The translations under genes and the position numbers were made by a program. Positions 34,320 to 43,304 of a stretch of 64,000 nt of DNA are shown here, piece after piece. The DNA comes from Prorocentrum cordatum (Eukaryota > Sar > Dinophyceae > Prorocentrales > Prorocentraceae): contig CAUYUJ010018316.1 in the NCBI GenBank assembly GCA_963575745.1, positions 25,001 to 89,000 of the forward strand, written 5' to 3'. Under the pieces are notes generated by a model. That model saw nothing but the letters and a program-made list of their open reading frames with translations, made no database searches and had not been told where the DNA came from. The number at the start of each line of letters is the position of its first letter. The first letter of the stretch is position 1.

Positions 34320-34625
34320 ACGCCGGCCTCCTCCTCCTCCTCCTCCTCCTCCTCCTCCCTCCTCCTCTCCTCCTCCTCCTCCTCCTCCTCCTCCTCCTCC
34401 TCCTCCTCCTCCTCCTCCTCCTCCTCCTCCTCGGTTCTCCTCCCTCCTCCTCTTCCTCCTCCTCCCTCCTCCTCCTCCTCCTCCTCCTCCTCCTCCTCCT
34501 CCTCCTCCTCCCTCCTCCTCCTCCTCCTCCTCCTCGGTTCTCTCCTCCCCCTCCTCCTCCTCCTCCTCCAACTCCACTTCCTCCTCCTCCATTTCCTCCA
34601 TTTCCTCCTCCTCCTCCTCCTCGCG
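34320..34625 (+). repeat. (TCC)n array
   Basis: Near-pure TCC with phase-shifting CCCTCC and GGTTCTCC interruptions. Poly-Ser, poly-Leu and poly-Pro frames are repeat translations. Confidence 0.95.
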
Positions 34626-34767
34626 GCGGCGGTGCTGGCGGGCTCTCACCCGCCCCGCGAGCGCGCGGGCAAGCGCGCTCACTCCAGCGGGAGGGTCGGC
34701 GCCGCGAGGGCCCCGCCGCCGCTCTCCTCGGGGCCGCCGCGGCATCGGCGGCCAGCCCAAGGGTTAG

Positions 34768-34922
34768 GTCGGGCCTGTCCCCCTACAGGGAGATTTTGGA
34801 CGAAAAATTAGGAATACCCCAAAAATATTCCAAAATTGTCAAAAAAAAAATGTTCAAAAAATCGTCCCCAACTAGTTTTTGACTAGTTTTGAACATTCTC
34901 CCTGTAGAGGGACAGGCCCGAC
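34768..34922 (+). mobile_element. Short TIR element, family 1, copy 2
   Basis: Begins GTCGGGCCTGTCC and ends with its complement GGACAGGCCCGAC. The next bases inward, CCCTACAGGGAGA and TTCTCCCTGTAGAG, are also inverted. The AT-rich interior aligns with the minus strand of 30101-30252 (TTTTGGACGAA, AAATATTCCAA, TCGTCCCCA against TTTTCGACGAA, AAATATTCCAA, TAGTCCCCA). Flanks 34750-34763 and 34927-34940 are a 14-base direct repeat with one mismatch, separated from the TIRs by TTAG and TTCA. Confidence 0.85.
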
Positions 34923-35009
34923 TTCAGGCCAGCCCAGGGGGGGGTCAAGACATCGCCGCTGCAGCGGCGACGGCAGGACGGCCCGGAGGTCAAGCAGCGG
35001 GGCTCGAGA

Positions 35010-35733
35010 AAGTACCACTGGAAGAAACATGGCCCTTCGGAGGTCCCGCGGATCTCTGTGGCGGCCTGCTCTTCCTGAGGAGGAGGAGGAGGAGGAGGAG
35101 GAGGAGGAGGAGGAGGAGGAGGAGGATCGACGATCGATGATCGACGATCGAGCCTCGACGATCGAGGACCGGCGATTGAGAAGTGAGGCGCGATGAAGGA
35201 CCATCGGCATCAACATCGCCCTTCGGAGGTCCGCGCGGAGGCTGCTCTGATCGGCGGTGCGCCCCCCGGCGGCGCCTCCGGCGCTGGCCGCCAGGGCATC
35301 CGCGCGGGCCTCCGAAACTGTGCGCCTATGTCAGAGGATCGCGTGGCAGCGCCGACGCATCGGCGACGGCGGGATGGAAGAGCACGGGCTCCATCGGGTC
35401 GGGCGAAAGGGGGGGATAGCAAAGGGTGGGGTTTGAGAATCAGCTCACGTAGCTGATTTTCCCGGCGCCTCCCGGCGCCGGAGGCGGATATGTATCGAGA
35501 AATGGCCCCCTCGGTGAGGCCGAAACCAGCTGCATGCAGCAAATTTCGTAACCCCCCCTTTCCCAATCCCCCCCTTTCGCCCGGCCCGACTCCAGATCGC
35601 GCCGCATCGCCGACTCATCGGTGATGCGGCGTGACCCTCCGGCCGGACTCTCAGCACCCATCTGGAGGCCTGGACCTGGGCGGACTGAGACGGCATCGCG
35701 AAGTCGGCGACGACAGACGCATGGAAGCAGAAA
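35010..35733 (+). repeat. Segmental duplication, left copy
   Basis: Shares ordered blocks with 37,090-37,500: GCCTGCTCTTC, GATCGACGATCGATGATCG, CCCTTCGGAGGTCCGCGCGG, CCGAAACTGTGCGC, TATGTCAGAGGATCGCG and TGGCATCGCGAAGTCGG. This copy additionally holds a (GGA)n tract (35,078-35,123) and the inserted TIR element at 35394-35589. Confidence 0.8.
35394..35589 (+). mobile_element. 196-bp TIR element (family 2) with 5-bp target duplication
   Basis: Ends TCGGGTCGGGCGAAAGG (left) and, read inward from the right on the other strand, TCGGGCCGGGCGAAAGG, with one mismatch over more than 20 bases. It is flanked on both sides by CTCCA (35389-35393 and 35590-35594). The paralogous segment has a single CTCCA at 37368-37372 and no insert, a direct empty-site comparison. 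The centre holds the palindrome AATCAGCT...AGCTGATT. It has no coding capacity; its mobilising enzyme is unknown. Confidence 0.9.
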
Positions 35734-35936
35734 CTCGGCGGCGAGACGGGAAGGGAAGGAAGAGGGGACCGGCCTTCTCAGAAGGCTCTAAACTCCTCGG
35801 GCTTTCAGAGACCTTCGCCAAGTCGTCCTCCAAGACACCAAACACTTCTCAGTAGGCCGGAGGGCTCCTGAGAAGCCCCGCCGCCTTCTGGGAAGGCCCT
35901 CTCCTTCTCATTTCCCCCCCCTGGCTCGCCGCCGAG
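35734..35936 (+). mobile_element. ~203-bp foldback/TIR element, family 4, copy 1
   Basis: Begins CTCGGCGGCGAG and ends CTCGCCGCCGAG, preceded inside by a purine tract (GGGAAGGGAAGG) and its complement (CCTTCTCATTTCCC). The interior is rich in CTTCTCAGAAGG-type short palindromes. It is homologous to 38656-38856. Confidence 0.75.
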
Positions 35937-36162
35937 TTGTGTCGGATGAGGGCAGGTCGAGACAAAGGCGGGCCTCCCCAATACCCCTGCTCCAAATCAG
36001 GAACAATTCTGCGCTACGGCAGTGGAGTTCACTCCAAGCGTTTTCTTAAACAGTAGTCTAGGTCCAGACATACGAACATTATACGAAGAAACGAGGCTCC
36101 GAGAAACCCCCAAGGGTCCTCTTGAGCGAAATCTGGAGTCCTGCTGGGTGTAGGCGGTTGAA

Positions 36163-36226
36163 ATGTGTATCTATATATACATACTAGAACCATCGCGCGC
36201 GCTTCGCGCGCGCTCAGGTTCTAGCA
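36163..36226 (-). repeat. GCGC hairpin with CTAGAACC arms and TATA run
   Basis: CTAGAACC (36184-36191) and GGTTCTAG (36217-36224) are perfect inverted arms, with GCGCGCGC runs inside them. It is preceded by a TATATATA stretch. Reverse-complemented, it matches about 40 bases at 14,027-14,070. Confidence 0.7.
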
Positions 36227-36417
36227 GGCCCCAGGCCTTGACGAATTCACTGCTCCACTGAAGTAGTGGACCACAGTCCACGCATGCCAATCTGCATTCC
36301 GAAAGGCCTTCGAGGAAAATGGTTGTGTAGGGGGGCGGAGGCAGTATGAATCGGGTTCTCAGAAGGCCTTCTGGGAGCATGGGTTTGGGGCGTCTTGGGG
36401 AGCCTGTTGGGGCGTGC

Positions 36418-36489
36418 TGTCGTCGTCATCGTCGTCGTCGTCGTAATGTCGTCGTCGCCTATTGGGGCGCGCCGTCGTCGTCGCCGTCT

Positions 36490-36529
<40 letters not shown>

Positions 36530-36546
36530 TTCGTCGTCGTCGATTC
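36418..36546 (+). repeat. (GTC)n trinucleotide array
   Basis: Near-pure GTC/TCG triplets in two blocks, 36,418-36,465 and 36,472-36,546. Confidence 0.9.
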
Positions 36547-36684
36547 AAGAAGGCACTTGGGGCAACTTTGTGCGAAACGATCTGCGGAGGGTCGCGAGAA
36601 GCCGATCAGTCATGTTCCCAATCAACTTCCCAGACAGCTCTCCTGCAGCATGATGGTACTTCGAAGCCTCCGGAGACTCGCGGG

Positions 36685-36985
36685 CCCATGATGAGCCATG
36701 TCCCCGGAAGGCTCTCTGGGGACGTGGTCTGTTGGGGTGTCTTGGGGGGTCTCTTGGGCGTTGCCTGGGCCACTTGGGGGCCTCCGGGAGCTCTCGGGCC
36801 CATGATGAACCATGTCCCCGGAAGGTGTTCTGGGGACATGACTTCTTGGGGTGTGTTGGGGGGCCTCTTGGGGGTCTCCTGGGGGTCTCTTGGGGCTTCC
36901 TGGGGGCCTCCTGGGCGCCTCACGGGGCTTCGTGGGAGCCTCTTGGTGGCCTCCAGGGGCCCACAGGCGGCCTCTAGGACCAGAA
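36685..36985 (+). repeat. CTTGGGGG/CCTCTTGGG degenerate array with a duplicated block
   Basis: Same words as 12,840-13,130. Internally, CCATGTCCCCGGAAGG and its flanks are repeated about 110 bases apart (36,697 and 36,807), so part of the array is a tandem duplication. Confidence 0.7.
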
Positions 36986-37089
36986 ACCTCGAGATATCGG
37001 TGGGCGGTCCCCCTCTGGGACACGACTAGTGCCTATTGTATGACTGCGACTGCTCCTCAGGACAACCTACTGCCCAATGACCTTCGAGC

Positions 37090-37500
37090 TCGCAGCCGCG
37101 GCCTGCTCTTCTTGAGGAGGAAAAGGAAGACCGACGATCGATGATCGATGATCGACGATCGGGCGTCGCTGATTGGAAGGACCGTTGGAAAAAAGACATA
37201 GCCCTTCGGAGGTCCGCGCGGATTTCTGTGATCGGCATTGCGCACCCCAGCAATACCTACGGCATCGGTCCAAGGAATCCGCGCGGGTCTCCGAAACTGT
37301 GCGCTTATGTCAGAGGATCGCGCCGCATCGCCGACGCATCCGCGACGGCAGGATGGAAGAGGAAGGGCTCCAAATCGCGCCGCATCGCCTATCTATCCGT
37401 GATGCGGCGCGATCCCTCAACCGGACTCCAGCCCCGATTTGTAGGCCTGGATTCGGGCGGATTGAGATGGCATCGCGAAGTCGGTGACGACGGAGGCCTT
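37090..37500 (+). repeat. Segmental duplication, right copy (empty site)
   Basis: Homologous to 35,010-35,733 without the family-2 TIR element and with only a vestige of the GGA tract. The empty insertion site CTCCA is at 37368-37372. Confidence 0.8.
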
Positions 37501-37802
37501 CGAGCGAGAACTCTTGGATACCCGCGCGCATCTCGTCTTTCGGCGCTGCCCCCCGCCATTTCCAAAAACCGCTTCCCTGGCGCGCGCCGGGGGCGGCTGC
37601 AGTGGTCCGCCGGGGGTGCGAGGAGGGGCGCCCGCCGCCGAAACAAGCACTGCGAATCCGCGTGGGGATCTCAGCTGTTGCTGCATGCTTGCGCGAGTGG
37701 TGTACCTTTGAGCTGCTCGTCCATCCACTGCACCCCCCGCTCCTGCTCGGCACCAGTTGATGGGCCTGTCTTCCACCACCACCACCATGGGTTGGAGAGG
37801 GG

Positions 37803-37866
37803 AAGGAGGAGGAGGAGGAGGAGGAGGAGGAGGAGGAGGAGGAGGAGGAGGAGGAGGAGGAGGAGG
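37803..37866 (+). repeat. (GGA)n array
   Basis: About 21 GGA triplets, bordered on both sides by CCACCACCACC / GGTGGTGGTGG words that are themselves inverted. Confidence 0.95.
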
Positions 37867-38655
37867 ACCCCCTCCCCCTCCTACTTATGGTGGTGGTGGT
37901 GGAAAACAAGCCCACCACCAGTGGCATGGACGACGGAGTATCGATAAAGCCCCGCCCCTGGCCGGGAATCATCCACATCCAGGTCTCCGCGAGGCCCTCG
38001 TCGGGGGCACGTCTCCGAACGGCCGGATAAGGACAGACCCCGGGCGTGGACAAGTGGCGCTTGGAGGTCGAAGCCCACCCACCCCGATGCACGGTGGTGC
38101 ACCCCGAACCCCAATCGGAGACGAATGGGAGATTCGTACGTCGGTATCCTCCCAGTGGGGCATCGGGTGGTCTCGGGAGCTCCCATGCAGGAGACCCCAG
38201 GGAATCTCCCAAACAGCAGAGACGTGTGTAGACTTGAGTTTTAGATCCACTTAGATCCTCGATCGATCCCTCCCCGAGCCGCCCCCCCCCCCCCACCCTC
38301 TCTGCCGCCCCGAGTGTCCTTGAGGCCCCCGGATGTTTCACCAGAGGCATCTGCAAGTTCCCATGCTCTTGCGCAAACAACAGAAAAAAACGTAGCACCG
38401 ATTCTCTTCGATCCTCGATCCCCCAACGTCATGATTTGCTCGCAACGCCTGGAGATCGCGGCACTTTCCCCAGGATTGGGTTTTTCCTGAACGGTTGTTT
38501 GACGGTCTCCTGGTCCACACACGACGCGAGGGTGTCTGGATATGTCTAGGTTTCGACCCTCGATCCCGAAGCGTCTGGCGCTTCGATCTGCGTGAGGCGT
38601 GGGCCCAAGACCCCTCGACCCTGTAACCCCAGGGTCGGCCGCTTTCGCCCCAGAC

Positions 38656-38856
38656 CTTGGCGGCGAGCGCGGGGGGGAAGCGAGAAGGGCGGGCCTCCTC
38701 AGAAGGCTCGGACGCCCCCCGGACTTCCTGAGAGGTTCCCTGAGCTTCCCCAGAAGACGCAGAGAACTTCTCAGAAGGCGCGAGGGCTTCTGAGAAGCCC
38801 CGCCGTCTTCTGACAAATCCTCCTCCTTCTCACTTCCCCCCCCGGCTCGCCGCCGC
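38656..38856 (+). mobile_element. ~200-bp foldback/TIR element, family 4, copy 2
   Basis: Begins CTTGGCGGCGAG and ends CTCGCCGCCG. The interior shares CTTCTCAGAAGGC, CTGAGAAGCCCCGCCG and CTCCTTCTCACTTCCCCCC with the copy at 35734-35936. Confidence 0.7.
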
Positions 38857-39178
38857 AGACCGTTGCCGCGGACGGCCAGGAAGCCAGAAGCCGGCCTCCC
38901 GGCGGCCTGGACCCCGAGCCCATGGGGCCAATCGAAACTCCAGGTGCCAGGCCCAGGGGCAAACACATCGGACCCTGCACTTGGCTCGCCTTGTCGCGGC
39001 AACGCATCGGACTCTGCGTGCGCGTTCTGGCCCCAGTCTTGAAGCGGATCCGACCGCGGCGCCGATGAGCCCCGCCGGAGGCACCAAAAGGGTGAGCACC
39101 TGAGAAACAACAGCTCGACCCCCCCCCCTTTGGCCGACACCCCCCCGCCCCACCCCTTCGGCGGCTCGCAAGGAAGAG

Positions 39179-39443
39179 GAGGGGGAGGAGGAGGAGGAGG
39201 AGGAGGAGGAGGAGGAGGAGGAGGAGGAGGAGGAGGAGGAGGAGGAGGAGGAGGAGGAGAAGATGAGGAGAAGGAGGGGGACGAGAATTCGAAGAATTTG
39301 GCGACGACGATGTCGAGTTTCGCGTAAGAGACGAGCGCCGCCTCAGGACCCGACGCGAAGGGCCCCAGGTGCGGCGAGACCAAAAGGAGGAGGAGGAGGA
39401 GGAGGAGGAGGAGGAGGAGGAGGAGGAGGAGGAGGAGGAGGAG
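39179..39443 (+). repeat. Two (GGA)n arrays at the left edge of the retrotransposon
   Basis: GGA runs at about 39,179-39,262 and 39,386-39,443. The second runs directly into the LTR boundary at 39445. Confidence 0.9.
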
Positions 39444-39444
39444 T

Positions 39445-39640
39445 TGCGCATGGGGTTAGAGTACAAAGGTACAGATACCCTGGTCCGTTGGTAGAGGAAA
39501 GGAGGGAAAGATGGATATCTTTTCCTCCTGCACGATCAAAGGTCAGATCGATCGAATCCAATGCCTAACCCAAACGGCCAGGCGCAGGAGAGGTGAGGAT
39601 AAGGAATATATATATATATATATATATATGAGGTTCTGCA
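39445..39640 (-). repeat. 3' LTR
   Basis: 196 bases. Matches the 5' LTR over its length with about 15 substitutions in some 160 aligned bases (hand count), plus an expanded (AT)n run at 39,606-39,629. Conserved inside are AGAGGAAAGGAGGGAAAGAT, CCTCCTGCACGATCAAAGGT and AAACGGCCAGGCGCA. Confidence 0.9.
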
Positions 39641-40006
39641 TCGCTTCAGCTGCGTCCTAATCACGAAAGCGGCGTGCAAAAGGAAACGTAGCACAACGGC
39701 TGTCATGATCAGGCAAGCAAGGGTAAGAAGGAACACCCAGGGCCCCAGTTTCTTCGCCAAACACACTTTGGTGTCCCCTCGGTGCGCCCTCCAAAAAACG
39801 CTTCGGCACTCGAGGGCGGAGAAGAATGAGACACGGGTGGGCGGAGCAAGAGGATTTGATCAAATTAGAGCAACATCAGAAGCTGCCGCGCCTGAGCGCG
39901 GCAGGTGTTGCCACCAGCTCTCAAACGATAGCTGGGCATCAGATCATTCTCAACGCAATGTAATTATACTGTAAAGAACAAACACAACAAAATGCGTAAT
40001 ATGAAG

Positions 40007-40096
40007 TCGTGTTGAGGAACACGATCGTGGTAAGAACCACGTCTAAATATCAAAGTAAAAGCGTGGCCACGCGTAAAGTCGTGTTGACAAACACGA
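40007..40096 (-). ncRNA. Cluster of four perfect hairpins before the 3' LTR
   Basis: On either strand the following fold: 40007-40024 TCGTGTT-GAGG-AACACGA; 40026-40041 CGTGGT-AAGA-ACCACG; 40061-40072 GCGTGGCCACGC; 40079-40096 TCGTGTT-GACA-AACACGA. The outer two are the same stem with different tetraloops. The cluster lies in an AU-rich stretch between the last coding region and the 3' LTR. It could act in the element RNA (packaging, export, strand transfer) or be an RNA in its own right; both are inference. Confidence 0.55.
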
Positions 40097-40303
40097 AAAG
40101 TTATATAAATAAATTCTGAATTTGGTTACTCCCCTCGGCGGTGCTCCTTGGGAGTCTGCCTTGGGTTTCACAAGTGTGAGTGTGGCCACTTTTTTTTGGA
40201 GTATGAAGTGGCCTAAAATTATATTGTTATTCACTGCCCGAGGCGAACTTGTATAAATATGAAGTTCCAGCCAATCGAGCAGTGGGCCTTGCGGCCGACT
40301 AAA

Positions 40304-40753
40304 CTACGAATATCCCCTCATGTAGAACGTCTGGTCCCACACCCTGTGGCCATCATCCGCGACGTAGCTCGTCGTGAATGTCTCCCAGGGCGCCCTGGGG
40401 GCCCAGTTGGGGAACCTGTCGTTGTGCAGAAGGTCGCGGACGCACACGAACTCGTCGTTGTTGCCCGCGATGTATATCCAGCAGTTTGCGCAGTAGCCCC
40501 AATACCTGGGGCCCTACTGGCTGTCCTCCAGGTTCTAGCGCCACCACGTCGCGTAGTCCTCTGTCGTACGCGCCCGCTTGGCACGTGGAGGCGTTGTTGG
40601 TCTGCGGCTGGCGTCGCTGCTCTGCCGCTGCGCGGCGGCCGCGCCGCGCGGCCCAGCGGGCATGTCATCCTGCGCGCCAGAGGCGCGGGATCCAGCTGCA
40701 TCGCCACGGGCAGGGCGAGGCGGCGGCGGGCGCCGCGGCTGCCGCGGCTCCAT
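40304..40753 (-). pseudogene. Broken small ORF (ORF3) in the retrotransposon 3' region
   Basis: A minus-strand frame from ATG at 40753 to TAG at 40304 runs about 149 codons with two internal TAGs, at codons about 73 and 80. The N-terminal half is Pro/Arg/Gln-rich. The C-terminal half is clearly protein-like, with YWGYCANCWIYIAGNN, a PRAPWETF motif and DDGHRVWDQTFYMRG near the end. The CxxC pair suggests a metal site. I do not recognise the family. Both interruptions are TAG close together, so either two point changes or a short decayed region. Confidence 0.5.
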
Positions 40754-40979
40754 GGCGCCATGTATGTGTGAAGAGTGTGTGTCGGGGTCGTTAGGATCGG
40801 TTCTAACCCCCTGAACTCACCCCCCTTTGATTGGCAGATCCCATGGCAGGTTCGACGGAGGCCAGTTTGGCGAGCTTGCGCTGCGTGACTTTCTCACAAG
40901 TGCCGTCCCCGCGGGGCAGAGCAATTGTGATAAGACCACGCTCTTGCCTAGTGCCTCTGTCGAGTCTACCACTGTTCAA

Positions 40980-42044
40980 CTACCAATTCCTGCGACCAGC
41001 GAAGCCAAGCCTAACGCTGTGATCATGGATGTCACAAGCGTCGCGCATGTCTTCGATGGTCCAGGCCTTGTTGCCAGTCTCAGTGCGAGCGGCAGTCATT
41101 TGGTGGTGGAAACGTGGGTCATTCAGGAAACGCTGAATGAGATTGGCGAAGGGGTGGAATAGAGGTCGCTCATCTTCAATCTCGCCCATCAGCCTGCACA
41201 CGTGTGCAGGAGGGGAGCCTGCGTCAAACCACCTCTGATACCTCTCCGCAGCTTTCTTCGCGAATCTCCTCAAGGTATCCTTCTCCTGGCCAACCTTGGA
41301 GCGCTTGCCCATCATGTAGACGCGCGTTCCATCTGACATGTACCTGGAGACGTCGTCCTGGGAGAGGTTCGTCTTGATCCAGTGGTTCAACTGCTGGAGG
41401 TATGCCAGGTCGCTCTCCACGGCGCCACCTTGGCCTGTAGCACCTACAGAGACAGTGTACTGCCAGCAGATATCACAAATTGTACCGTTACCTGTGACGA
41501 TTCCCAGAGACAGGAAACGATCGCAATTCCGACATCGCGCTATATCATGCTGGATCTCTTCAGGAGCCCCGGAAGTAGCCAGGCCCCCAAGAGATCTCCA
41601 GCGGGTGATGCCACCGTCAGTGGAAGCAAGACCACGGCCGATTTGGTTCATTGCCTCACGATGGATCTCAGTGGTCGGACGGGAGGCGATCGATCGGCCG
41701 ACCCCCTCGATTTCGATCCTAGACAGTCTTTCCCCCGGTAGTCCTGCGTGCCCGGAGGTGTCGGTGTCCGCAGTATCCATATCGCCATGGTGTACGTTGT
41801 CCGTACGGATGCGGGTAGCCTCTGCCTGCAAGATGGCCTCGTTATCGCCCACCTTGCGGTCAATCTGCTGTGTCTCGGCTATGATATGTACCATGGTCTC
41901 TTGGTCGGGAACTGCAGAAGCAACACTACCTGGATCCCTGGGGATATCCTGCTTGGCGCCTGGATCGTCCTGGTCAGGCGCAGCAGGCGTTTCCACCGGC
42001 TCCTTCCATACGGGGAAGCCTGGGTTGCCATGTGTCCTGAAGCA
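40980..42044 (-). pseudogene. Accessory region segment F: CxxC...CxxC protein end
   Basis: Last part of the extra coding region. It is open in the same frame as the preceding segment and separated from it by an in-frame TAA (42045-42047). The listed start is a GTG/Val (41996), so this is a continuation and not an independent gene. It includes a two-CxxC motif (CRNCDRF ... CDICW, about residues 152-177), probably a zinc ribbon, followed by a helical, basic C-terminal half. Stop at 40980. Function unknown. Confidence 0.55.
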
Positions 42045-43304
42045 TTATGCGAAGAAAGCACGCAACGGATTGAGGGCAGGATGGTCCTGATAGATGGCAT
42101 CGTTGGTGAACTGATGTAGCTCCTTGATGCTGTCCAACAATATGATTCGGTACACTTTGGAAATCCATTGAAGTATGCTCGTGGTCGATTCCTCAATAAT
42201 CCCTGGGTCAAGGTAGTGTGCCATCATTTTGAAGAAACAATCTGCACTGCAAATCGGTAAGTCGCGTGCCCATTTATGGGTACGATCGTATTCCATTTGG
42301 TATGAATCTGTTTTTGGACCGAATTGTATCTCAAATCGCAGGCATGACTCCATCCTGTCCACCATAAGGTCGGCCCTGCCAGTGTGTAACTCAATAATTT
42401 GTTTTACCTTTATCATTGGAGAGTCCACCAGTAGTTCCGACGTCCAGCGGTATACGCGGTGGTCGTAAGATTGCAAAATCAATTTGGCATTGTCCTCTGG
42501 GTCGTAGTCGGGGTGGCTGAGGAAATTTTCTGGCGGACCAATGATATTATCAAGGATGGACGAGCCACCGTCCTCATTAGCGTGAATCTCCGCCGATAAA
42601 TCCGATTTCATGGTATCATTGGCTGCTCTTTCCTCGTCTGTTAGTGGTATGGTCGATATGTCGACGATGACAGTGACCAGAGGATCCTTGGATTGGCCTG
42701 CGTCGTGTCGGGATCCCTCGTCGTCTGCCGTGGGGTCTTCGGCAGGTGTCGCCACCAGCTCGTCGGGCTCGGGTGTCCGAGGAGCGGGGCGTCTGGTCGG
42801 CGTACGTGGGATACGTGGTTTGTAAATGCTCGGCATTCCAAGATATGGTAGATCACCTGCTTGTTTAAATTCACTGATCTGATCACTGCATGAAGATGGG
42901 CCCTGAAGTGCGGCATTCAAGTGAACTGGGTTGCTGTCAGCACGTACTGGCATAGCGAAGACAACGCCCTTGAGGGGCATATTTGTGTCGCAATACCATA
43001 TGTTTACCCATCGTAAACCGTAGTTGAGAATAGGTAATTGTATTGCAAAGAACTTCTCGAAGACTCCGAAGTGTATGACTGGTCCATAAATATGTCCCTT
43101 GTTCATGCGGGCCTTCGTGTTGTTGTCGCCCTTGGGGTAGTGATTGTCATAGTGGTAGAACTTAGTTGAGCCCCAATGTTTGACGATAGTGAAATCCCCC
43201 ATGCGGACATCGTTGAAGATCGGGCCTCGATCCCAGTCTTTTTGTGCAATCTTTGATGTAATGGGTCGCAGGGCCTCTCTGCAATGTGAGATAGCTATCA
43301 ACCA
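42045..43304 (-). pseudogene. Accessory region segment E, unrecognised
   Basis: 418 codons in the same frame as the Tpt1-like segment, joined to it across an in-frame TAA (43305-43307). The N-terminal part has aromatic/Gly-rich motifs (FYHYDNHYPKGDNN, WVNIWYCD). The middle is a Pro/Asp/Glu linker. The C-terminal part is helical, with WTSELLVDSPMIKV and a CFFKMMAHYLD motif. No family recognised. Confidence 0.5.

Noticed and set aside
41338-42119. Plus-strand frames over the retrotransposon (up to 250 codons)
   Set aside because: Shadows of the minus-strand accessory ORF, which has motifs and continues across several kilobases.
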